Positions 7,905-16,234 are shown, counted from the stretch's first letter. The stretch is DNA of 25,039 bases from Candidatus Krumholzibacteriia bacterium (GCA_030590265.1 JAUUYW010000006.1:1-25039), one strand, 5' to 3'. Notes: generated by a model from the letters alone, not told the origin. Numbers and translations are program-made.

Positions 7905-9713
7905 TTATTTGACCAGCGAAAGTTTTCCACTGGCGGCAATGGAGCCCTTGGCTTCGATGGAATAGAGATAAGTCCCCGCCGGTGATGGCTGGCCAGAGTG
8001 ATCCTCACCCTGCCAGGCAACAAAGTTATCCCCCACCGTTGCCTGCACGACCCCACTGGCCCAAACTTCCCTGCCTCTGACATCATGGATTCGAACCTGC
8101 ACATCCAGATCACGGGAAAGTGAAAAGCGAACCATAGTCATGGGGTTGAATGGGTTGGGAGAGGCTCCATGGTTCTCCAGGAGTTGTCGCGGATCAGGAC
8201 CCGGGACGCTGGATTGGAAATCGACCACTTCAATGATTTCATCCACATTGATAAAGCCCATCTCCTGGTTCTCGTCATCTTTGATTTGAATGTAGAACAT
8301 TTGGCCCTGGTAAGGGGTCAGGTCCCAGGTGCGCAGGGTCATTTGGTTTTGGTTGTTACCCGTTTCCCGATAAATGATTTCGTCGGTTGCGGCGTCAACC
8401 AGAGCCACAAAACAGGTTTCGGGGTAATACCCGCCACCGACTAACAATTCGATGCGGTCACCGGTGGCAATAAAGGGAAAACTGCTCAGGTCGGCCCAGG
8501 CCCCGTCACCAAGGCGCGATCCAGGGGCCCCTTTCCCAGAAAGAGGACCTTGGTAGTATTCCGAGCTGCCAAAATAACTGTTGCCCACAGTGCCCGCCGG
8601 TTCTTCACCCCTGAATTCGGGGTTATCACCATATGTCGGGTTGCCCAGACAACCAATACCGCTCCAGGTTTCCCAGTTGTCACCTAGCGGGGGAGCCCGG
8701 TAAACATCCACTGATCCATCCTGGTTGAACAAGAAGGTGTCCAGGCGAACAGCATAAGACAGAATCTCTGTCTGGGGATGGCGCTGAGGGGCCAGACGGG
8801 AAACGATATGAATGCCGGGGTCGAATTCGTCGATTTCCGGGGCGTAGCCAGAGTCGAAGGTCTCCCGATTGGCCATGGTCCAAGTGTTGGGAGTGCGGCT
8901 GGAAATCACACTCAAGCCGCCGGCGTTAAATTCACCAAAAAACAGGTAGTAGTGGTCTCCGTTGACTTTATATTGAGGGCTCTCCAATGCATTCCAGGGA
9001 TTGGCACCATCATTCTCAAATAGTATTCCCACATCTGTCCAGTTCAAAAGGTCGTCTGATACCCCGTGATACAGCACTCCTGTGGCTCCGGACAGCCATT
9101 GGTTGGCCGTGACCAGAATATGCCACAGATCGTCTTGGCGATAGATGAAGGGATCGCGGAAATCGCTCCAGGAGCCGTCTGGATCCCAGGCGTATTGACT
9201 GGGGTCCGGCTCCAAAACAGGATTGGCATCCAACTTGGTCCAGTTGAAAAGGTCGGGAGATTCTGCCATGCAAATGCGTTGGTTCATGTCGTCATCACAG
9301 CCCGTGTAGGCCATCATCCAAAAATCTGAAGCTTCGTCGAAGAAGACTTCAGGAGCCCAGATGGCGCCTGAATCCCATGGACCCTGACCGACTACCAGAA
9401 TCGGTCCTTGAACAGTCCAGTGCTTGAGATCCTGGCTGGTGCTGTGCCAGATGGTATCAGCGTGGGAAGCGTGCGGGGTGCTTTCATGGATGGTATGATA
9501 AAAAATGTGGTAAACCGAGTCCGGCCGTACAATGCTGAAATCCCACACCTGACGATCCTGGTGGGTGAAGTACCTTTGTTCGAAATCCAACCGCAGCAGG
9601 GCCTGGGCCGAACCAGCTGCAAAAAGGGTAGGCAAAAGGAAAAATATGACCATCAAGCCATGGATATTGAGTGAGCCGCTTTGAAGGGGCTTGCACGTGG
9701 GCGAGAAGCGCAC
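7905..9713 (-). CDS. Secreted GH43/GH32-like five-bladed propeller glycosidase with FlgD-Ig sorting-like C-terminus
   Basis: 602 residues from a GTG at 9711-9713, chosen because AGGAG lies six bases upstream; a longer TTG start lacks one. Residues 1-38 are a signal peptide (MVIFFLLP...SAQA). About 45-330 resembles clan GH-F/J propellers: W-D-F-S (D58, nucleophile/base position), WAPEV at 119-123, FRDP (D187, pKa-modulating position) and LESPQ (E244, acid position). This triad is inferred by pattern; the substrate is unknown. About 340-500 looks like a beta-sandwich module. Residues 518-602 open with SPNPFNPMT and hold V-x-I-x-D-V-x-G-R-E-V and G-T-Y-L-Y-S-I, the FlgD-Ig/type-A sorting pattern found on secreted proteins of FCB-related bacteria. 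Likely cell-surface or released. Confidence 0.8.
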   Translation of the reverse strand: MRFSPTCKPLQSGSLNIHGLMVIFFLLPTLFAAGSAQALLRLDFEQRYFTHQDRQVWDFSIVRPDSVYHIFYHTIHESTPHASHADTIWHSTSQDLKHWTVQGPILVVGQGPWDSGAIWAPEVFFDEASDFWMMAYTGCDDDMNQRICMAESPDLFNWTKLDANPVLEPDPSQYAWDPDGSWSDFRDPFIYRQDDLWHILVTANQWLSGATGVLYHGVSDDLLNWTDVGILFENDGANPWNALESPQYKVNGDHYYLFFGEFNAGGLSVISSRTPNTWTMANRETFDSGYAPEIDEFDPGIHIVSRLAPQRHPQTEILSYAVRLDTFLFNQDGSVDVYRAPPLGDNWETWSGIGCLGNPTYGDNPEFRGEEPAGTVGNSYFGSSEYYQGPLSGKGAPGSRLGDGAWADLSSFPFIATGDRIELLVGGGYYPETCFVALVDAATDEIIYRETGNNQNQMTLRTWDLTPYQGQMFYIQIKDDENQEMGFINVDEIIEVVDFQSSVPGPDPRQLLENHGASPNPFNPMTMVRFSLSRDLDVQVRIHDVRGREVWASGVVQATVGDNFVAWQGEDHSGQPSPAGTYLYSIEAKGSIAASGKLSLVK

Positions 9714-9763
9714 AAATGTCTCCTGGTGGATCTTGGGGGATATTGGGTGCAAAGGTTAAGACT

Positions 9764-9793
9764 ATTTTAACACAAATAGGGGTCAAACGTCAA
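9764..9793 (-). promoter_or_regulatory. Candidate sigma-70 promoter for the glycosidase-like gene
   Basis: On the minus strand TTGACG (9788-9793) and TAAAAT (9764-9769) are separated by 18 bases, 5 of 6 matches in each box. The predicted start would leave a leader of about 45 bases before the GTG at 9713. The region lies back-to-back with a plus-strand candidate promoter. Confidence 0.45.
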
Positions 9794-9796
9794 TGA

Positions 9797-9825
9797 TTGC
9801 CTACCTGATTGCCTCATTGTATATT
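9797..9825 (+). promoter_or_regulatory. Candidate sigma-70 promoter for the TPR-lipoprotein genes
   Basis: TTGCCT (9797-9802) and TATATT (9820-9825) are 17 bases apart, 4/6 and 5/6 matches. It overlaps a spaced inverted repeat CAATGA (9791-9796) / TCATTG (9814-9819) and a direct repeat GATTGCCT (9795-9802, 9807-9814), either of which could be an operator. The predicted leader would be about 100 bases. Confidence 0.35.
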
Positions 9826-9860
9826 GGATTTCAGGGTGTGTGAGCATCGTCCTGATTGGG

Positions 9861-9889
9861 CTAACTCCTTAATTTACAAAGGGAGTTAG
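9861..9889 (+). promoter_or_regulatory. Leader stem-loop upstream of the TPR gene
   Basis: CTAACTCC (9861-9868) and GGAGTTAG (9882-9889) pair perfectly around a 13-base loop, 45 bases before the ATG at 9935. No U-tract follows. It may be an RNA leader element or a DNA operator; function is unproven. Confidence 0.35.
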
Positions 9890-9934
9890 GATTTGTCAGG
9901 GTTTTGCTAGTCCAATGCTGATTTAAGGAATAAA

Positions 9935-11005
9935 ATGTCAAAAAACATGAGAATACTGCTGGTTTTTGTGATGTTGCTGGTCTTTTGGGCTGGAATTGTC
10001 GCTTCTGAATACGGCGAAAAGGCAGAAGACACCTTCCTGCAAGTTCAGCGAGGGATCGCCTTGGTGGACAGTTTGTTGGCCAGTGACCTGCATGATGAAG
10101 CCGTGATCTCGGCGCGAAAACTGCACGCCACTTTCGGTGAGGATCCCCATTGGGGACACCAGGTTGAAAATCGTCTGGCCATTGCCTTGTTGCGGCAAGG
10201 AAAACCAGAACTGGCTTTACCGATGCTTGAAAACCAAGTGCGATTCAGCATTGACGATGCCCAGGCCCATCGCAATCTTGGAGCCTGCCTGCTGGCCCTC
10301 GGACGAAAAGGCAGAGCCCTGAGCGAATACCAACAAGTGGTGGATCTTGAACCTGGCAATGCCATGGCACGTCTGGAGTACGGGCAACTCCTTCTGGATT
10401 TTCGCATCCACAAGGATGCCCAAAGGGAAATCCAGACCGCCGCCCGTCTGTGTGGAGATTGTCTTGAGGTTCAACCAGTCCTGGCGCGCTATTATTTTGC
10501 AGTGGGCCAACCAGCCAAGGCCGTTGCTCCTTTGACCAGAATGTGGCAGGAAACGGGGGACCGGGTGGCCCGACGAAATCTGCTCAAGGCCCTTTTGGAT
10601 TCCGGCCAGGATCAAGCAGTGGTGGATTTGCTGATGACCGATCCCCTGGCGAGTCTGCCTTTGGACGAGTTGCAGCAATTGCTGGCTGCCGAAGGTCGCC
10701 TTGGCAAAACTGAAAACAGTCTGTTCGTTGTGGATTTGTTGGGGAAAGCTGGCCATGAAGCCCTGCTTCCCGATTCCGCCCTGAATGATGCCCTGTTTTG
10801 GGGTCAGGCAAGTCACAACCTGATGGCCGGGGGGCTTTACACTCCTGCACTGGTGGCCGTGGACAGAGCTATTGCTTTAGCTCCCAGCAATGTGGTGTTC
10901 AGGAATAACCGAGTTGTAATCTTGCAACGATTAAACCGAAATGATGAGGCGGATCGGGAGTGGGAAAAAGTCCTGGCTCTTGACCCTTCCCTGAAAGGAA
11001 AATAG
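9935..11005 (+). CDS. Exported tetratricopeptide-repeat protein, function unknown
   Basis: 356 residues. The N-terminus (MSKNMRILLVFVMLLVFWAG, then IVAS) is a signal peptide or membrane anchor. Several TPR units follow: about 50-90 (DEAVISARKL), 90-115 (ALLRQGKPELALPMLENQV), 113-145 (AHRNLGACLLALGRKGRALS, EYQQVVDLEPG) and a last unit near 300-350 (AVDRAIALAPSN, then REWEKVLALDPS). A C-x-x-C-type pair (LCGDC) lies near 170. TPRs act as protein-binding scaffolds, here presumably in the periplasm. AAGGAA precedes the ATG by five bases. The stop is five bases before the next gene, a lipoprotein with a TonB_C-like end, so the two are very likely one transcript. Confidence 0.8.
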   Translation: MSKNMRILLVFVMLLVFWAGIVASEYGEKAEDTFLQVQRGIALVDSLLASDLHDEAVISARKLHATFGEDPHWGHQVENRLAIALLRQGKPELALPMLENQVRFSIDDAQAHRNLGACLLALGRKGRALSEYQQVVDLEPGNAMARLEYGQLLLDFRIHKDAQREIQTAARLCGDCLEVQPVLARYYFAVGQPAKAVAPLTRMWQETGDRVARRNLLKALLDSGQDQAVVDLLMTDPLASLPLDELQQLLAAEGRLGKTENSLFVVDLLGKAGHEALLPDSALNDALFWGQASHNLMAGGLYTPALVAVDRAIALAPSNVVFRNNRVVILQRLNRNDEADREWEKVLALDPSLKGK

Positions 11006-11010
11006 CCGTC

Positions 11011-11970
11011 GTGAAAAATGCTCAAATCAGGAATAATCAGTCACTGATTGATTTGGTCGGTCTTGCCAGGCCTTTTCTGGCCCTGGTGGTGGTAGGGATT
11101 CTTGTTTTCAGCTCACTGCTGGTGGGCTGTGCTTCGTCCCCAACCCCAAACGATCCTTCTGCGAATTACAAACGACCCGATTTGATCACAGACTCATTGG
11201 CCGAAACGCCACCTGCAGAGAGCTCCTGGCGTCCCCATCGTCTATCCATATGTCAGAGCGATGGAGTGGTGGATCCGGAGGTGGAAAAACTGCTGGGATT
11301 GTGTGCCGAATATTTTCGGGAGGGTTCTGGATCCGATGGCATGTTGGAGTTGGAATGGGCCCTGGATCATGGTCAACGGCATTCGTTGTTGCTGCTGACT
11401 CTGGGGCAACTTTACCTGATTGCCGGTCAGGGCGAACCCGATCTTTTACCCCTTGAAGGACCAGCAGGCGATGTGGGAGACTGGACCAGGAACAAGAGGA
11501 GACTTCTGGATCGGGCTGAATCTCTTCTGAAAGAGGCTGCCCAAAGTCGACCGGCAGACGCCGCCCTTGACTATCTTCTGGCTGATGTGGCTCGATCCCG
11601 GGGAAACCAGGCTGAGGCTGACCGTTTGGTGAGTTCCGGCAGCCAAAAGTGCACTTCTGGCCGTGGGATGACGGCCTTGGTTCTCTATCAGCAACTCAAT
11701 CGGTATCCGGGGCGTTACCTTGGCGGACCGGGCCCGGAGTATCCACTCCAGGCCCAAAAAAACCACATCACTGGCGATGTGGTGTTGGATTTGCTAATCA
11801 GTCCTGAAGGAAAAGTTCGCCAGGCGGTGGTGGTTGAAAGTCCTGATTTTTCCCTCTCTCGGGCGGCTGCGGCCAGCTTGCAGGCCGGAAGCTGGGATGC
11901 CGCCCGTATGGGAAAATACCCGATTTGGTCCTGGTTGAGAGTCACCACATCGTTCACTTTGGATCAGTGA
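11011..11970 (+). CDS. Lipoprotein with helical repeats and TonB C-terminal-like domain
   Basis: 319 residues from a GTG five bases after the TPR gene, with GGA upstream. The lipobox is LVGC with C40, preceded by the hydrophobic run FLALVVVGILVFSSLL. The middle (about 85-215) is helical and repeat-like (LLLLTLGQLYLIAG; LLKEAAQSRPADAALDYLLA). The last ~80 residues read YPLQAQ..ITGDVVLDLLISPEGKV, then RQAVVVESPDFSLSRAAAAS and a W..A..G..., matching the beta-strand pattern of TonB C-terminal domains. Classical TonB is tethered to the inner membrane and has a proline-rich spacer; here a lipid anchor and helical spacer replace them. A true energy-transduction role is doubtful without ExbBD nearby, and a peptidoglycan- or protein-binding role is possible. 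Confidence 0.75.
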   Translation: MKNAQIRNNQSLIDLVGLARPFLALVVVGILVFSSLLVGCASSPTPNDPSANYKRPDLITDSLAETPPAESSWRPHRLSICQSDGVVDPEVEKLLGLCAEYFREGSGSDGMLELEWALDHGQRHSLLLLTLGQLYLIAGQGEPDLLPLEGPAGDVGDWTRNKRRLLDRAESLLKEAAQSRPADAALDYLLADVARSRGNQAEADRLVSSGSQKCTSGRGMTALVLYQQLNRYPGRYLGGPGPEYPLQAQKNHITGDVVLDLLISPEGKVRQAVVVESPDFSLSRAAAASLQAGSWDAARMGKYPIWSWLRVTTSFTLDQ

Positions 11971-12086
11971 GCACAACTGGCAGTTGATTTGCCGCCAGGG
12001 GTGCCTTATTTTTCTTTAACACGGGCGCCCGAAAAAATATTCGGGAAAACCGCCTATCAACCCTTCTGCCGGAGGTCTTGGTAATT

Positions 12087-13490
12087 ATGAAGTGGCTGAA
12101 GAACCGCTTCCTTTCTTTGACTTATGTTGGGCTTATGGCTCTGTTGGTTTTTGTTGGCTGCACCAGCAAGGAGGATCCCGCCGAGGTTCTTCCTCTTTGC
12201 GGAAACCACACCTGTGGTGATTTGGCCATGGTGACCACTGATACTTCCAGTGAGGGATTCCACTACCTCAATCCCCACATGTCGCCTGATGAAAGTCAAA
12301 TCCTGTTCACGGCGGACTGGAAGGCGATCCCTGCCATTGCTCACTATGATCAGGATGAATTGTATACGACTTTTCGCCAAATCATTATCATTGACGTACC
12401 GGATGTGCCCCAGGTTGATCCCGCTCCCAGCCTTGAATCGCAGGATGCCCCTCTGGTTCGTTTCGATGGTGACCGCACGGTCCTGTGGATTTCAGGGAGT
12501 TCAGTGCCTCTGTCCAACATTGAGGCCGAACGGCGCAAAGCGGATCCCTGCTGGATAGACGACAGCAACATTGCCTTATCTGTAGAGTCTCCGCGTGGCT
12601 ACCGTATCTTCACTGCTGACATCACTGGTGTTTGCCCCGATTTGACCTGCCGAATCGTGCCCACTGTTGCCTATATGGAGCCGGATGATAATACGATCAG
12701 TGGTGGACAGTTCCAGCACCTGGAGTCCATCGTCAGCCCTGATGGACGGTGGTTGGCCTTCACGCGATCCGGTTGTGCCTTGCCCGATTCGTTTGAAACC
12801 TGCACGGGTCTGAGCCTGAATGTTCTGGATATGAATACCCTTGGGGAGAACAACGGCTATGATGCGGTTCTCATTCCCCTGACCAATGAGTATTCGCGCA
12901 TTGAGAAACCCAGATGGTCCCACGATGGTACCAAATTGGTGTTCTCCGGTGGCCATGACCTGGCCAATGAAACAGGCGCCGGGACAGAACTTTATACCAT
13001 TGATTTCGATACAACCGGTTTTGCTGCCGGTAATATGGAATTGGATAACAACCTGGATCGCTTGACGATCACCAGCTACCTCGATGGCGATCCCATTTCC
13101 GGTGTGTTCAACACCTCTCCATCGTTTACATGGGATGATAGCGAGATCATTTTTGTTTCCACCCGCAGGGCTCCATCAATCACCCTGCACGATCGCAACC
13201 TGTGGAAAATTCCCAGCGATGGTCGTCTGGATCCAGAAATTCTCTACTTCACCAGAAGTGATGACGTGGACCCGGAAGTCCAACCTGACGGTACTGTTTT
13301 GCTGAGCAGCCAACTCGGTTTCCCTACCGAGATTTTGGATCAGCTGGAAGAGGAAGCTTACCAGGCCTTGGTTCAGGAAAACGATGGATCCATGACCGAA
13401 GTGGAGATGCGCTCTCTGGCAGCTGATTCGCGTCGGCAGCTGGAGTTCTTCGAAGGTGTTATGTCCTTCCTGTACATGTTCCGGCCCTAG
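12087..13490 (+). CDS. TolB/PD40-like beta-propeller lipoprotein
   Basis: 467 residues. The signal peptide ends in FVGC (C25), a good lipobox. The body has repeated PD40/WD40-like blades: MSPDESQILFTADW (about 65), CWIDDSNIALSV, VSPDGRWLAFTRSG, RWSHDGTKLVFSGG, FTWDDSEIIFVSTR and VDPEVQPDGTVLLSSQ. These show the S-P/W-D-G-x-x-I/L-x-F-x-S signature of TolB-type propellers. Two cysteine pairs near residues 35-45 and 180-240 may form disulfides. The ATG at 12087 is preferred over the in-frame TTG at 12078 because GGAGG (12071-12075) is 11 bases from the ATG but only two from the TTG, and because the lipoprotein signal starts there. It is likely an envelope scaffold; the true tolB-pal locus is not here. 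The next gene starts 11 bases later. Confidence 0.82.
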   Translation: MKWLKNRFLSLTYVGLMALLVFVGCTSKEDPAEVLPLCGNHTCGDLAMVTTDTSSEGFHYLNPHMSPDESQILFTADWKAIPAIAHYDQDELYTTFRQIIIIDVPDVPQVDPAPSLESQDAPLVRFDGDRTVLWISGSSVPLSNIEAERRKADPCWIDDSNIALSVESPRGYRIFTADITGVCPDLTCRIVPTVAYMEPDDNTISGGQFQHLESIVSPDGRWLAFTRSGCALPDSFETCTGLSLNVLDMNTLGENNGYDAVLIPLTNEYSRIEKPRWSHDGTKLVFSGGHDLANETGAGTELYTIDFDTTGFAAGNMELDNNLDRLTITSYLDGDPISGVFNTSPSFTWDDSEIIFVSTRRAPSITLHDRNLWKIPSDGRLDPEILYFTRSDDVDPEVQPDGTVLLSSQLGFPTEILDQLEEEAYQALVQENDGSMTEVEMRSLAADSRRQLEFFEGVMSFLYMFRP

Positions 13491-13501
13491 GAGGCAGCAG
13501 T

Positions 13502-14128
13502 TTGCCCAACCTGGTGGTTTTACGCAGGGAAATGGTCGCCGTTGGGAAGCTTCTGGAAATGAATGGTCTTATCGTGGCCGCTGAAGGGAACATGTCTGTT
13601 CGCCTTGGCGGCCACAGTTTTTTGGTAACTCCTGCTGGTCGCAGCAAAGGGGGCCTGAAAGTTCAGGACCTTCTGGAAGTTGACAGCCAGGGACGTTGTC
13701 CCGTGGGGCGTCCCACCAGTGAGTGGCCCCTGCACCGTGAAATCTATAGTCTCCGTTCCGGCATTGCTGCCATCTGCCACGCACACCCACCGTGGGCCAC
13801 TGCTTTTGCCACCGCAGGTCGCGACCTGGATGGTAATTTGCTCACCGAAACAGCACAAATGTTGCCCCGGGTTCCCCTGGCTCGGCGGTCATTGCCGGGA
13901 ACTGGCGAGTTGGCCCGTTCCATCCAGCCCCACATTGCCAATCATGACGCGGTTCTGTTGGCCAACCATGGTGTGGTGACGGTGGGCAATACTTTGCAGG
14001 GGGCATATGAACTTTTGCAAACAGTTGAGCGGCTGGCCCAGGTCACGCTGTTGTCCGAAATGGCTGCCGGCACTTGTGGATTGGACCAGGGGATGTTGCA
14101 GCAACTGGTCAATCAAGGTCGGCGCTGA
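13502..14128 (+). CDS. Class II aldolase/adducin family protein
   Basis: 208 residues, TTG start with AGGAGG eight bases upstream. The family includes L-fuculose-1-phosphate aldolase, ribulose-5-phosphate epimerase and methylthioribulose-phosphate dehydratase (MtnB), all Zn enzymes acting on phosphorylated sugars in the cytoplasm. Visible landmarks: AEGNMSVR, VTPAGRSKG, the catalytic acid in SEWPLHREIY, metal-binding HAHP (CHAHPPWATAFA) and NHGVVTVG supplying the third histidine. The length fits. Substrate cannot be told from sequence alone; there is no sugar kinase or salvage gene beside it. Its neighbour upstream is a lipoprotein gene 11 bases away, so co-transcription seems incidental rather than functional. 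The downstream gene is convergent. Confidence 0.88.
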   Translation: MPNLVVLRREMVAVGKLLEMNGLIVAAEGNMSVRLGGHSFLVTPAGRSKGGLKVQDLLEVDSQGRCPVGRPTSEWPLHREIYSLRSGIAAICHAHPPWATAFATAGRDLDGNLLTETAQMLPRVPLARRSLPGTGELARSIQPHIANHDAVLLANHGVVTVGNTLQGAYELLQTVERLAQVTLLSEMAAGTCGLDQGMLQQLVNQGRR

Positions 14129-14177
14129 CAGTCTCTGCGGTGCAATTACTCCCACTCCACCGTGCAAATAATCCCGG

Positions 14178-15431
14178 TCACTTTTTTGCCCGGTAAATGC
14201 CCATCAACTGTTGGGTGATGGCTTTCCAACTGAATTTTTCTTCCATGAGTTTTCGGGCTTTCAATGCCCTCTCTTCTGATTTTGGGTCATCCATCGCCAG
14301 CAGAATCGCCCGGGAAAAACCGTCACCATGGTCGCAGATCACCATGACATCATCCCGTGTCTCGGCAATTCCTTCAGCGCCCACTTGGGTGGTGACCACG
14401 GGAATACCCCGGGCCATGGCCTCGAGAATTTTTATTTTGATGCCACCTCCTTCTGGAAGCGGGGCAACAAAGAGTTTGCAGCGTCGAAACAAGGGCGCCA
14501 AATCATCTACAAAACCAAGGGCAGAAATTCCCGAAGCCAGTTCCTTATGATCGCTTTTCTGCCGATTCAGAAATTCTGCACTGCCGCGACCTGCCAGAAC
14601 CAATTTGGCTTCCGGACGCTGGGCACGCACCTGAGGCCAGATGTTTTTCACCAGCAACTCTGCAGCCAGAACATTGGGTCGATGCCGAAATGACCCCACA
14701 AAGAGGCAAATCGGAGTTGATTCAGGCCTTCGGTCAGGTTGCACAGCCTCCAGGTCCATGCCCAGGGGCACCGTGAGGAGATTGATTCCTCCAAGGGCTT
14801 CGTAGGCCAGGTGGTCTTCAGGAGTTACACACAACGTATGATCGGCCCACTTGCTGGCCTCTATCTGGAGCAGTTCCCACTGTTTGGCTTCTTTTCTTGA
14901 GAGCCAACGATCGAGAATTGAACCAGACTGGAGGGCTCGACGATGCCGGGGTATGGATCCCAACTCGTGGGTATTGAGAATAATTTGGGGGGTGTTTGCT
15001 CCCTGATCATGGCGCCAACGGTGCAAGTCGCGGGCAAAAAGCGACATTTGCAGGTATTCAATCTGAATGGCATCAGGGGCAAATTCGCTGGTAATGGCTA
15101 GTATTCGGCGAGAGATCTCTTTTGACCAGTATTTCTCCACGTAGAGAGGATATCCACTGAAGAGACTGCGCCACCAGGATTTGGCTCGATCAAAAACAAG
15201 ATCCCACCGAAAAAAGTTGGGGCTGGTTGAATCCAGAAAAGGGATGGGAAGAACTTGAACTCCCAGTTCTTCCACTTCTGCAATGGCCTGGGTCTCCCCG
15301 GATCGAACAAGGGACACCAACAAGACTTCGTTCTGCAGGGCCAGATGTTTGACCAGATCCCTGACCGCGGTGCCGCCTCCATGGCCAACCCGGCTGTGGG
15401 GCAGATAGGGGGTGACAACCATGACTCTCAT
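14178..15431 (-). CDS. Glycosyltransferase, GT4 family (GT-B fold)
   Basis: 417 residues. The N-terminus MRVMVVTPYLPHSRVGHGGG is a typical GT-B opening with the glycine-rich acceptor loop. The C-terminal half has LFVGSFRHRPNVLAAELL, LVLAGRG, ALGFVDDLAPLFRRCKLFVA and the donor-sugar motif PEGGGIKIKILEAMARGIPV with the E-x7-E spacing of GT4 retaining enzymes. It probably adds a sugar from a nucleotide donor to an envelope glycan or glycolipid. The ATG follows AGGGAG by six bases. It stands alone with respect to other glycan genes; the two DUF507 genes are upstream on the same strand with a 36-base gap, so they may share a transcript. Confidence 0.9.
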   Translation of the reverse strand: MRVMVVTPYLPHSRVGHGGGTAVRDLVKHLALQNEVLLVSLVRSGETQAIAEVEELGVQVLPIPFLDSTSPNFFRWDLVFDRAKSWWRSLFSGYPLYVEKYWSKEISRRILAITSEFAPDAIQIEYLQMSLFARDLHRWRHDQGANTPQIILNTHELGSIPRHRRALQSGSILDRWLSRKEAKQWELLQIEASKWADHTLCVTPEDHLAYEALGGINLLTVPLGMDLEAVQPDRRPESTPICLFVGSFRHRPNVLAAELLVKNIWPQVRAQRPEAKLVLAGRGSAEFLNRQKSDHKELASGISALGFVDDLAPLFRRCKLFVAPLPEGGGIKIKILEAMARGIPVVTTQVGAEGIAETRDDVMVICDHGDGFSRAILLAMDDPKSEERALKARKLMEEKFSWKAITQQLMGIYRAKK

Positions 15432-15467
15432 GGTCGACTCCCTATTCGGAGTGATTTTTTTCCGGGA

Positions 15468-15752
15468 TTAGTAGGAGACATACCCGCGGACGATGGAAAG
15501 CTCTTCTTTTTTGCGTTCCAGTTCCACTTCCCAGGCAGTGGATCCTTCTTCGAGTTTGGGGTTGTTTTTCAACAGGAAGGCGGTGGCTTCTTCGTCTATT
15601 TCCCCTTCCACCAGCATGTCTTTGATGATGAGATTTTCGACCAAATGGATAAAACCGTCTTCGTCGATTTCCAAGTCGATCAGTTCTTCATCCAAAAGAT
15701 TGTTGCAGATGAGCCTCGCGACCACCGCGACCCGCTCTTCGGACAAGCGCAT
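15468..15752 (-). CDS. DUF507 family protein, copy 2 of a tandem pair
   Basis: 94 residues, acidic, all-helical by composition. It begins MRLSEERVAVVARLICNNLL, the characteristic DUF507 opening (MRLS..rv..la..i...L), and has IDEEATAFLL and a GSTAWEVELERKKEEL tail that echoes the family's G-S-x-x-W end. An excellent AGGAGG lies seven bases before the ATG and abuts the TAG stop of the upstream paralog, so the two are translationally linked. The biochemical function of DUF507 is not known to me; members often occur as adjacent pairs, as here. Confidence 0.82.
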   Translation of the reverse strand: MRLSEERVAVVARLICNNLLDEELIDLEIDEDGFIHLVENLIIKDMLVEGEIDEEATAFLLKNNPKLEEGSTAWEVELERKKEELSIVRGYVSY

Positions 15753-15765
15753 TTTTATTGACCTC

Positions 15766-16047
15766 CTAGAGGATGAAGCCGTGTTTGCGGCACATTTCCC
15801 GTTTGATTTTATTTCTCAGGGCGCCCACATCCATTTCTTCGGCTTTGATCTCATGAATATTCTGTTGCATTATGGTGTCGACTTCTTCATCGATGGCGTC
15901 TTCTTCACGCATGTTCTCGAAGATGGCGTCATCAATGGCGCGAGTCACCAGATCATTGTTGGAGATGAGGTGGATTTGGGGGTGATCCAGGATCATTTTC
16001 AGGATCCGGTCACTCAGGTGTTCAATTTTATTCTTGCTCAGCCTCAC
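15766..16047 (-). CDS. DUF507 family protein, copy 1 of a tandem pair
   Basis: 93 residues from a GTG at 16045-16047. This start was chosen because GGAGG lies five bases upstream and because it yields MRLSKNKIEHLSDRILKMIL, lining up with the downstream copy and the family opening; an in-frame GTG 27 bases earlier would add nine unrelated residues. It shares AIDEEV with the neighbour's EIDEEA and is of almost equal size, but otherwise has diverged. Thirteen bases separate the two genes. Between it and divergent moxR lie 187 bases without a convincing promoter match. Confidence 0.78.
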   Translation of the reverse strand: MRLSKNKIEHLSDRILKMILDHPQIHLISNNDLVTRAIDDAIFENMREEDAIDEEVDTIMQQNIHEIKAEEMDVGALRNKIKREMCRKHGFIL

Positions 16048-16234
16048 GGCCGCCTCCAGGGTTGGGGTTTGCACACCATTGAAAGTCTTTTCAAAGATGT
16101 TGGCAAGAAAAAAGGGTTTGTTTATAGTTCAACCCTCGGCAGAATCGTGGAACAAGTTGCTGATTATAGCGTATCATCCCGGTTCATTTTCTGGAAACTC
16201 TCAATTTTTAGGCGTCGCCGCCCCAAAGGAAGCC

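Noticed and set aside
12028..12045. CCCGAA/TTCGGG hairpin and the adjoining CGGGCGCCCG palindrome before the TolB-like gene
   Set aside because: Six pairs without a U-tract; could be chance in a GC-rich gap.
15437..15462. Small stem ACTCC/GGAGT followed by a T-run
   Set aside because: Only five pairs; the T-run is on the plus strand where no transcript is expected to end. It may weakly cover the glycosyltransferase ribosome binding site but is too small to claim.
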